Shown here: piece by piece, positions 22,601-34,600 of the stretch
How the letters are laid out: every line of letters begins with the position of its first letter
Numbering within the stretch: position 1 is the first letter of the stretch
Source of the DNA: Heterobilharzia americana
Lineage: Eukaryota; Platyhelminthes; Trematoda; Strigeidida; Schistosomatidae
Assembly: GCA_944470555.2 (NCBI GenBank)
Contig: CALYCZ020000121.1
Span: forward strand, 1-64,000
Length of the DNA: 64,000 bases
Direction of reading: 5' to 3'
Program-made: the position numbers and the translations under genes
The notes under the pieces: model-generated
Seen by the model: only the letters and a program-made list of their open reading frames with translations
What the model was told of the DNA's origin: nothing
The model's database searches: none

Positions 22601-25600
22601 AAAAACTACACACTCAGCAGTTTCACGAACACGTCAGTAACGATTAGCGAACTGAAACACTGGATCACATATACACACCAATATACTCTGGGAATCTGGA
22701 AATCCCTGTGTCGAAAACACCGGCAGCAATGGTGGACACAGTAGGAAGTAACCAAACAACACGCTCGCTAACAGAATAACATGAGAGATTAAGAAAGACA
22801 CCAAAAAATAACTTGCGCTTCCTTTTTACCCTAAAAAGTATAACAACACAAAGTCTGACACCTCCAATTCAATTCAATGCCACACATAAAACTACAGTTG
22901 ACTGACAAAAATCAGCTATCCACAAATTACATCAGCCTGACTATTATACACACTGCTGTCCGCCTTTTATTTACTGCGGTTCTCTGTTTCACATAAATCA
23001 TAAAAAAACAGAATTAAATTCAATTGTAAGCAACAGTCTAAAGAAAAGGATAAACTTTTACGAAGAGTGGCTACCTCAAATACAATATATAACTTCTTTC
23101 CAACTGGAACTTGTATGCCGTGATCAGTGTATCACGTCAAAGTGTCCCCGAATACGATGAAACACATGCACATTAACAAACAAATAATTCAGGGGCAGAC
23201 CGACAACCGATAAACACCGAAATCACATCTTCAAATCAAATAAAACTAAACATACCTTAACAATTAAAGCTGTTCTACCGACCAGTTGACGTTCGTTACG
23301 ATTACCTCTTCCCCGTCCACCTTCACCATTGCCACCACCAAAGTTCCGAGCACCACCACCTCCAACAGGTGTGACCGTTTTCACCGACATACCAGCTTCA
23401 TTACTTCCTTGCTGATCATTTCCACCTTGCGAAGTCGTCAACACAGATAATTGACGAGTTTTGGCAACAACAAGTCCAGCATTCTCTAAATGTGTACGAC
23501 AATAAATGAATGCCCACGAACGATATAGGTGTCTCACTTCACCGACTAATCCACAATGAGGTTTCTCTAATATACGAACCATTTGTTTCAACTGAATAGA
23601 ATTCCCATTACGATCCAACGCCTGTGGTGGTGGTCGACGAACACTATTCAATCGACGCAATGCTGTATTCGACTTCAAATTGACCACCTTACCAAAACAC
23701 GTCAAGACAGACACTTGATCCCGTTCCACATGGACAACAACACCAACCGTTTGAGGATCAACTTGTACTAGATCCATTAGTTGAACATGTCCAGATGACT
23801 CAACAGTTGTAGCACGATCTTGCCACAAACGTAAGTCTTTCGGAGCAACTTTCATTTCATTCATACTATGATCAGATAGGACAACAGCTAGAGTAGGATC
23901 GAAACGTATCACTAAACCAGTCTCATTAGCATGTCGACCACTGAGCACCTACAACACACAATGAGAACAGTGGAATAACAAATCACAATTGATAAACAAA
24001 AATATGAATCAATATATAATAGAAGCATAGAATAAGCGTAAAGAGACAATGAGAAAACCGATTACACAAAAAGTAGTATTACTTCATTGAGCAGAAATCC
24101 TTTGCAACCAAGAGAACGCACTAACTCACCTAGTGCACATTCGTGCACTATGCACAATCAGCCACACACATTGTGTGAGAGCTAATGACACTCCACATGG
24201 CTACCTAAACCACAGTAAGTAGAGTGAGACTCGAATCCAAGAAGTCAGCCGCCTACATCAATAACCAACAGCTCCCTATCTACATAACTCGTGTGTATTC
24301 AATTTTAATAAGAAACTTCAAAAGCGCTTGTAACGAACTTTGCTCGACAAGAAAATTCAACTACTAACATACTCGTATTCTTATAAGAAACACAAAATAT
24401 GCGATAACAACAACTTCAAGTCGTTAGCCGTCAACCCTCAAAAGCATTGGCTAGTAGCGCAACCCTTCCCACAATGCATGTCACCTACAGACAATTAAAA
24501 TAACCCTCAGAGGAAAACTGACATCCATGAGGTGGGAAGAAGTTGGAAATATGCTTTTCTTCGTTTCTTTCAGACATGACAAATATGCTTCGTTTACACA
24601 CCATTTACCCATGCTAAACCTATTTAACCTGCATCTGACTGTTGAAGTAGGCTTTTAGAAAATAGAATAGAAAGGTCTTTGACACCAACTATATCATTAA
24701 CTGACTGACTAACTGACTAACTGGAAAAATCAACTGAAAACCTCGCACACACATGCTTCGGCTCAACTTGCCACACTTCACAGGAGTATACAAAGAACAG
24801 GTGGATACGGAAAGACTGATATTAAAGATAAAGTAGTGAGAGAGAATAAAAAATCAGAGGATAAAGGTCAATGTGAATATTCAAGCTGTATCAGCAACAA
24901 TAACGCTTCTGTGGTCAAGTAAACAGAAATAGACGTATAGTGCAATTCATGTACAATCGGAGTCACGCATTACTACTTCCTGCGTACCAGTCCAAGTTCA
25001 CCATCATCATCAACAATATCAACATAGCACCAGCTATTACTCCATACCAGTTCAACTTCCCACACTTCACATCACCACATCAAGTAACAAAGCAATAAGA
25101 TGAAAGATAAGGAAATAAAGAAGAATCCAACAAAACCAATACAAACCAGTAAAAAACAGTAAGGAGGAATGAGGAGGTGCTGAATTCAGTATAACCAAAA
25201 ACATGAAGATAGCTTATGCATGCGGATACATCTGCCTTGTTGACATCCATTCTGACTCATTTCACCTACACTTAATGTTATCAGCGTACCCAACCGCATA
25301 GTCTACACTCTCTACATGACTCAGACCAACAGTCAATCATTTCATGCACTGATGCCATGTTTTAGTATCACCGTCTCCAACCCTTATGCAGCCTTAAACT
25401 AATTCCCCTACCCTAACACTGCACGATGATGCAGGCGGTGACTACGCATGAGTAACACACGTCCCAGACAACTCAGTCGACGAATGCTCACAACCTCATC
25501 AACTCACTTTTCTCCCAACCCTCCTACAACTCTACAACTCACTTCTGCATTACCGACATGATGAAACACGGTCTATGCTTCGTAGCCAATGGTGGTCGAA

Positions 25601-28600
25601 AAACTGAAGCCTCCCCTTATCCTCTACTGTCACAACAAACTGAACTGTAGTGTAGTACACTCACCTCCCACTAGACAATCGGATATCGCGGCGGCACCAC
25701 AGATGCCACAAGTTAGTGAAAGCCACTCAAGCCTTCTGTATCCGTGCACAGATTTCGTCGGTCACTGAGTCACCAGGGCTCACTTCACTCCCAAGGCAAC
25801 TGAAGTGCTCAACACACTTCCCACTTCATTACCTACTATTAGCTGAAGCACTTCTAAACACCAGTCCTGGAGCAACAATTTACATCTCAGTCGTGAGAAA
25901 AGCATCCCAAACAATAGCAAATTGACACTCAACGTCTTCAGAACACTCTACATCTGTTCAGCATCGTCACCTAACAGAACTATGTCACCTCCGTACTCTA
26001 AATCTATCAAGGAGTTTCCTATGATTAAAACAATCACTGATATCAGATGACGCGAAGTAAACCCCTAGAAGAACATCTACGACAAGAGTGAACATGAATG
26101 AAGACTAGATATCCTTGACGGAAACCACTCCATGTAAACACCTCACCTGAAAACTAGTCATAGACACAAAAAAACGCCCAGCTGTTCGAGTAAACAGCCT
26201 TCAACAGAGTCATACACTTACTCCCCACCCCTTTCATTGACAGATACTGCTAGACCATTAATGCACACACAGTACTGCAGTTGACTACGAATTGTGCCTC
26301 TTCGAGTCTCTTATCGTTGACATCAGTTATCCCATGAACACCAATCACAAAGCCGATGTTCGCCTGTATGACTTCAGCCAGTAGTGCATGTATTTTTAAA
26401 TAAGATCACTTTTGTGCTTTCCCCCGAATTAATCTGCCACTGGATGTAATTTCTTATTGCAGTACCACGCTAGAATGTGCTATACATCTATCATGTACAC
26501 ATCCAAATAAACCATGAAACACTGAATATACTCAAGTATCAATTATATGAACTTAGCACTTTTTACTGGATCTTATCACTTTCCCACTTCTCGGTCATCA
26601 CGAAACCAAGTGACAAGGGTAGTGTTCAGTGCAATTTACATATATATTGTGATATTCGATTACTCATCGCCACACAACTTCCATTTGGTAACATTACATT
26701 GGAAAGACTGGCTGCCAGTACAAAAAACGTTCAGCGGACGCGGAAAATACATCTAATTTAGCAGCAATACTACCTGAATATATATGTCCAATACAATGCT
26801 ACACAAATTTCCACCACACCACCTTTTATTCATATCAAACGGGTATTCAAGAGACAATTCAGTGTCTCGGCATAAGAGTCCTTCAAGTCAACGATACTTT
26901 AGTTGACGCTTTACCGAGACTTTTGAAATGACAGAATTTTGAAGACGGTCAACACCTCATGCATGACCACTCCCTATAGGGTTCTTTCTTCTCACGTATC
27001 TGGAAAATGAGGGTTAGTAATAGTCGTGAGTGGCCCCAGATCCCAAGCCACAATTGATTGACATCTCTCACACATAGCCCTTTTGGAAGTTTATGACTTC
27101 AGTCGGTTTCCTTCGACCTCAGCTGTAAACCAATACCACCTGCACTGGAAAACCGCAAAACAAGATCCAGTCTACCATTTCCAAGGACAACCTTTCCAAA
27201 CACCTCTTCCATAGGGAAGGCAACATCAGCATAGTACCATCGGTCAACAACAGGAAGCACCCTACTACTATCATACCCATCGACAAAAACTATCTACAAA
27301 CAAACCTTTCTAGCATGGTAGGATATCAAGGTAACAAGTGTTCCCACCAGTAGAACTCGTTCAGTCACCGTGATATCCAACACCGATGATCACCACGTCA
27401 AGGTAGCAACTATCGGTACAATATTGAAAATCTTACAAAAAATTAGATGCACTAGACACCTTCTGAATGAAAACCAGTGGGTGTAACATTCAAAGTCACA
27501 TTGTCCAGCTTTTCTAATCTAATACCGAATAGTTTCCGCAGATCAGCTCAAACCCAGAAAGAGAGAAACAGAGGAAGAAAGTGTTCTCAAGTGTTTATGC
27601 CAACCAAACAATACACTACAAAATTTGAAATCTCATGACGGGATAAACGTTGTTCGCAGGAAATATGCTGAAAACCTGTGCAATCTGATAACAATCCCAA
27701 CACATCCTCATTTTGAGAAATTCAGATAATGTGAAAGAGAATTAAAATAAATCAAATACTCAAGTCAGTATCGGATCCAAGAAATATTAAAATAATAACA
27801 AATTCAAAGTCATTTCAAATATAATAATAACAATACAGTCTTCTTGACATAAGATAAACGATGTAGTACATACCTTAACATGATCACCTTGACTGAAAAA
27901 TTTTCTCAGTTCAATCGGTGTAAAAGGTATCGGTTCATGTAGATCAGAATGATTCGGTTGAACAATAATTCTGTTATTGCCTTCAATTGAAACCACTTTA
28001 CCACGAAGATTTTTAAGATCCCCTTCGCATACTTCAACAACATCTCCAGGTGTGAAACAATGACTTAACGTTACCTCTGCATTACTAGCTGTAGTCAATG
28101 TAGCCGCAGCGTTAGCAGCTATCTGTAACTATCCGGAGTATGATGAAATCGTTCGAGTTCAGCTAGAGTTGGTCGAATACCTTCAGTAAACTGGAAACAG
28201 AAAACCAAGTTCAACATTGAGAAATGTATCATATCAATGTTGCACAGAATAGTCAAATAGTATAAATGAGTTCATTCTTACTGAAGTGAGAGAGATGTCT
28301 TCAATAAACTCCTTTCTAGCGAAATAAATAGATGGGCACAATGAGAAATCTATTCAAATGCCCAACAGTTAATCGGCTCAAGGTATCATACTTCTACAAA
28401 CAGCGTTAATACAGAGGATCACAAGAAGAATTACGGAGGGATATCAAAGCATAAAAGACAAATAAAGAAGAATGCAAAGTGTTCAAAAACTAAATTAAAG
28501 TCAATATGGTCATGATTCGATTCTGACCACCCCAAGAACTCTTCAGAAGTCCAGTTCATACTCGAACATATGACTCCAAGTCACAACAAGTAACTTCGCG

Positions 28601-31600
28601 AAAAGGTTTCATTGTCTCGGAGATCTCCAACATGTTCACTAACCACCTTTAATTTAAAAAGGATCGATTCACCATGGAAAAAACAATGTTAGCAAGCAGA
28701 TTCTGTGCTACAACACGAAATTAACTTAAACTAGTTTTCAACTACAACCTTGCGATGTGACAAACAAATTTTGATAGAAGAATACTTCACTCTACAGATT
28801 TGTATATTTACTAAAATATCTTAATTCCGTTAGTTTCAGTTTCAGCTAATTGTACAACATGTGAACGACTGACGAGTTACAAATCAGATTGACACAATGA
28901 TTTCGTGCCTACTATTACCTTCGTCAAGTGTTATTGTGTTTAATACATGTTCATATAAAGAGATTCTTATGTTCCTGAGAAGATATAGCAACACGCTTGA
29001 CTGATAGCTAACTTCGTACGCCAGATCTACCGACTCCAACCACAAACGAAATAGAGAAGACTGAACCAGATGCAAGAGTTTACTACCTTAAAGAAGAATA
29101 GTCAATTAACCCGAAAACACGTGTATATATCTATACATGACACACGACCTTGTCCAGAACTTGAAACATTAACACAGTAAAAGCAAGCACTAACCAATCA
29201 GCGAATTACACTGAAAACAGGGGGGAAATGAACTACTAGCCATACCATGAAAATGGTGCAAAAACAATAATATAAAAATGTTTAGATTATTAAACAATGT
29301 TCTATGCAGATCTAGGCGTTTACAACACAGACAGACATGTGATATACTCAACACACCACTGCACGTGATAACAAGCTTCACTCATCACGTTTACCAAGGA
29401 TACTGATACTTCTTCATTGTAATAATGCAGCAATAAGTTTGAGCATAGTTATGGTCGTCCAATAAAAAAAATGCGTGGTTTCATATGATGGTGTCTCCGT
29501 GAGATCACACACCACCACAACTAACTAAACAAAACACGCAAGTCAGTTGATGCGTCTGTGAACCTTCACGCATTCAGATGGCTCACACATGTGTTACGCA
29601 TGCCCAATCACTGTCTACCACGTCGTCGTCCAATGAATACCAACTGAAGAAAGTCCAAGATGGAGAAAGGTTAGACGCAGATACACTAAAACATAACATC
29701 AGTCCATGATGTCTGTAACTGATGAATTGAAGCATGCAGGGAAATGCAGACTACCCGATTGGGGTCCGTATGACAACCAAAGTTGTTATTGGTTAGAGAC
29801 CATTTCATATGGTTCAGAATAAATGTCAACACAATATCCACACCTTAATCATCACACTCAATTCCATGACTATTTCACTCTTTCTACTCTTCTCACGAAT
29901 TTCGATTTCTTCCACTGCTTTCTTCCTTATTTCCCCACCTTTTGTTATCATCTAACCTTAGTGTGTTGATATGTGTGACAATTTAGACAGTTAAGTAGTG
30001 ATACCATGTCATATGTTGATGTTGACTAACTGTGGCTCGACACAAAATACACATTTGTTCCCAATTTAACCAGAAAAGTCTAATGTAAAAGGGATATACA
30101 ATCATAACTTTATATCTAAACCGAGGTGGGTAGAATTCATAGTTGAAAGCCATATGAGTAGAATATAATTACTCACAGCTCAGCAAAAAACAAAATATCA
30201 TGCTGAATCTCCCAAAAGACAAGCAGTTTACTCCTTTGAAATAATGTTACAATACAAAAAATTTCAGTACTTATTCAGTGATAATCAATACATCAGAGTA
30301 TGAACGCTTTCCTATGCTATTTTATACACATACAAGTTTACCCATCGAAAACTCATTCCACTGTGCAGTACAGAGTGATTTCTTTTCCTCCACACAGCTG
30401 AATCACAATCTCTGAAGACGAACGGAACACTAAACCACAAATATTCACTCGAATGTGTTCGAATCAATTTCTACATGTGGCAAACAAAGTTGGAACTATA
30501 ACTATATTTTGCATAAGTACGGTCATTAATTGCAAGTTTACGTCGTTTGTTCAGTCTATTAATAAATAACACTCAACTGAAATCACTATCAGATGTTTTA
30601 TATATTAGGCTATGATATTATCCAGTTGACCAGGTCGAAGTAGGAGGAGAAACAATGAGTAGTGACATTTTCAGGATAAAATGAGTTCATCAAATAGATA
30701 TTTCTCAATCCTTCAGGATAATCAACAAACAAAGAGCCCCACGGTTTACTATGGTTTGTCGAAGCTCTCGCCATCAAACATTTTCAACTTAACCTAAGCA
30801 CTTAGAAACAGATTACAACTAACCTTTCGTTACCTAATAACTGCAAAAACCTTTCTACGTATATATTTATAAATTTTTCTGATTTCGATTGCATCATCTC
30901 TCTATTAATTACTTGCCAACTACTAATAACTCAACCTAACGATTTCTCAGTTTCTTCATGTGATTACGCAACCTAATTACCCATATTTTTCGCACTCTTC
31001 TCTCTTCACTGTCATCCCGTTTCCACAGCTGCAAATGTTTCTATCTCATCAAACATAAATTGTCATTGATTTTGACTAGGGTTTGTGGTTATTAACCCTG
31101 TTTTTCCTCGACTCACTATCTTATTGTCAATCCTGAATTTAAAATCTTCATTTATTTCTACATATTTAAAGCATGTTATGTCAGGATTGCTACTAATAAT
31201 TCACTCCAATTGTGGACTGTTTGCAGCTCATGAAAGATCAAGAAATGTAATCAGCTCACTTTATTCTGCAAAGTTTTCTGTTCTTGCACTCTTCAGATTT
31301 ATTCAACATGAATTGACTTGAAATACAAAAATTAACTATCTCATAATGCTTAAACAGCGTAATGCGAAGACGAATATTATCTGAAACATGTGATGTATTA
31401 GCGCTATACATTTCGAACAATCTGATCAAACATGGACTTGTCGAACTATTTTTATGAAAATTTACGAAAAAGGTCAATGAAGTTAATTTTCATAGCTATT
31501 GCCCAGTCCAATATAAACGTGGTTTAGTCAGATGCTTACTCAACAGGATAAACCGCATCTGAACCGATGACACCAGGGAGGAAGAAACCAACTTACTGAT

Positions 31601-34600
31601 GACAACTCTGGCACAGAATGGATACCCGTTGAGATTTATCGACCGGTGCAAAAGTTATGTACCATTGAAAAGTACACAGTGTTCCGTTGCTAAGAAAAAT
31701 GTCTACATCTCATTACCATTTAGAGATGATTCACATAGCTTTGTTGTGAGGAAAAGGCTTAGATCGGCCATCTGTAAGGTCGTCATTGTAGAAAAGACAA
31801 AGTCCATGTTACAGCACAAACCGAAACAATATATAAACGGTTACATCACATCCCACTGTGTTTATCAATTTACATGTATGTGTGGACACACATATATAGG
31901 GAGGAGTAATCATGATATGCAGTTAAGGAAGGTTGAACATGTACCTAAGTGGCTACAAAAACAAATGACCTCAACAGATCCGATAAGTGCAGGTGACAAA
32001 CATCCATCTTCGTCTATCGTTAAACATATACTAGAAACTAACCATAGGATAGACATGAAAACAGCCTTTAAAGTACTACATAAAAGTGGTCAGAGCCGAG
32101 TGCTTAAATTTATTGAAGCTCTTGCCATCCATAAATTTAAACCCACTTTATGTATACAAAAACAATTCGTACTCAGGTTGAACCTACCTTGGTAGTACTG
32201 ATTTTAATTCCATATTGGGTTTGTTTAATTAAATTTTGAGGGAGTTGTGGAGATTTGGAATTATTTCAAGTTGTTATTCATCGTAGACTGACATCAGTTG
32301 GAGGAACAAAGGAAACCTGGGGTCGTGGGTGCGCACTGCTGAGGAGTCCCATAATAGGACGAAACGGCTGTCCAGTGTTCCCAGGTTTCCTTTGTTCCTT
32401 CAACTGATGTCAGTCTAGGTTTGTTTATTTGATATATAGCGCACAGTGATACAGTGTTATTTACTTGATTACGTTTTGAGCATAAATTATTGCTCATAAT
32501 CATATGAGCAATAATTTATGCTCGAAACGTAATCAAGTAAATAATACTGTATCACTGTGCGCTATATATCAAATAAACAAATCTAATATGGAATTACATT
32601 CTACCACAGTGCCCAAGTTTTACACTTACAGTACTGATTTTAATTTTCATACCAAGAGTAGGGTTTCTCTTTCTTTTTTTCCATCCCTTCCTATTCTTAT
32701 GTTTCCTATTAACTTCATTGACCTTTTTCGTAAATTTTCATAAAAATAGTTCGATAAGTCCATGTTTGATCAGATTGTTCGAAATGTATAGCGCTAATAC
32801 ATCACAACATGTTTCAGATAATATTCGTCTTCTCATTACGCTGTTTAAATTTATCTGGTAATGAATAATAATTCATACTTACAACAGCATTGATACGGAA
32901 TTGTTTATGCAGGAATCCGTCAGCATCATATCGATTCCCTTCAAAAACCAACGATGATCCATCACGTTGCACACGATCAGCCAGTTTGGATGCATTGAAC
33001 AACGCTGGAGCTGGACGTTTGAAACGCCGAAATTTATTATTACTGTTGTTATCGTCCTCCGCCTCTGTGCCACGATTACGTTTTCGCTCATAATCGATTC
33101 GTGGCACTAATTTAAGACCCACCAAATTTTGTGCATCTTCCACATATTCAACCTGAAATGATTAAAAGTAAGGTAAGGAAATTGAGGTGAAAACGCAATC
33201 AACTTTTCCAATGAATACAATTACTAACAGAACTGTGAAGACAATTTTTATCCAAACATTATCACTGGTGATAAGTTCTGACATGATCGGGACACGGTAA
33301 GGTTTGACAGTGAAGTACAACCGACTGAAGTTTAGAGAACCTGAGTGCTGAGAGAATTGATAAATTTTGAAACCGACGGATAAAATCAACGTAGAACCTC
33401 GCATCGATTCAACTTGCTACACTTCACAGTAGCAAGCGAAGAACAAGTGTGGAAAGAACAGTGATATCAAAGAAGAGAAAAGCATGTCGGAGGAGAAAGG
33501 ATCAGAAATCAAAGGTGAATGAAAGTCTTCGAGATTCAGATGTCAAAGAGTGAATGCATCTGCACCATTGTGAACGATTTTCAGCTGTCACCAACGGCCT
33601 CCAACCATTAATTCCTCTCGAGGATCCCAACCACGCAGCTTATGCCTCCCTACATAGCTCAGACTAACAGTCACAGACTTCATAGACTAATGTCACATCT
33701 TCGACTGGTCACCATCCAGAGCCTTCTATCAAACCATTTCCTACTTCGACCAATATTCCACGTCAAGGTAGCCGGTGACTCGGCACGCACAACACACATC
33801 AAAGCCATCTCAGTCAGTGGAGGTTTACAACCTTATCGATTGACTTGCTTCCCTTGTCTAGTACTCTCCACCTAACCCCGACATTACTCACATGATGATC
33901 TCATCCTACGTGAGAAATGCTACGAAGAAACCTGCGGTCAAAAACCTGCAATCTCTTTACATCTGCTTTCAACGATCATGCCTCACAGCCGTATAAAAGA
34001 ACAGAATGAACTGCGGTGGAGTATACTCGTCCTTTAGTAGGTAGTCGGATATCATGCTAGTCAACACCAGAGATGATCCAAGTTTGCAAATGCCTAATGG
34101 GCCCTCTGTATCCAAACTGAGATTCCGTTAGCGACAAGCCCGTTCGGACTGACACAACTCCCCCAAGTAAGCGAAGTGGTTGCTACATTCAACCACTTTA
34201 GTCCAAAAAAAATCAAAACTCGAAGTTCACTCACCAACCTTATGCACACTCGTGCAGTAAACCTTCAGCCACACCTATTGTGTAACGGCTAATGTTACTA
34301 CGTGGCTGCCGAAACCCCAGTAAGCAGACCTAGGTACCAAACAGTGACCCATCGATTTACATCATTCTACATTTGAAAGGTCCCAAACACTCAGATTTCT
34401 ACCCGACGCGTTCAGAAGACCCTGCATTTTGTCAGCAACTTCACCTAGCAGGACAATGTCGTCTGTATACTCCAAGATAGTCAGATGACTTCCAGGGATT
34501 AGATCAATCCCTGTGAAATCAGAGGTACCTGAAGTCATGTATGTTAACACACATACAACCAAGTTAAACAGTAACGGTGACAGAAGGCATCCCTGGCGGA

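Larger units (their letters stand above)
23949..27873 (-). other. Intron 4 of middle SPT5 copy
   Basis: Mirror of 4955-8879: SINE (24108-24268) and decayed RTE-like element (24718-27428). Confidence 0.75.
31488..32705 (+). mobile_element. 5'-truncated Penelope-like retroelement
   Basis: Begins inside the RT-endonuclease linker, carries the GIY-YIG endonuclease (31599-32195), then a hammerhead ribozyme hairpin (32285-32416) and a terminal inverted sequence. The order endonuclease then hammerhead-bearing terminal repeat fits Penelope-like elements. An in-frame TGA lies in the linker just upstream of 31570. The insertion is flanked by inverted copies of about 120-140 bp of host intron sequence. 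Confidence 0.8.
16418..32827. repeat. Palindrome 1, right arm
   Basis: Reverse complement of 1-16417. Indels (AT tract lengths, a TG run, the exon 4 deletion) shift the pairing sum from 32835 near the centre to 32827 at the edge. Confidence 0.95.
28191..32882 (-). other. Intron 3 of middle SPT5 copy
   Basis: The complete intron between exon 3 and exon 4, about 4.7 kb. It includes the Penelope fragment near its 5' end, the RTE-like tail at 29458-29843 and anonymous sequence elsewhere. Confidence 0.8.
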
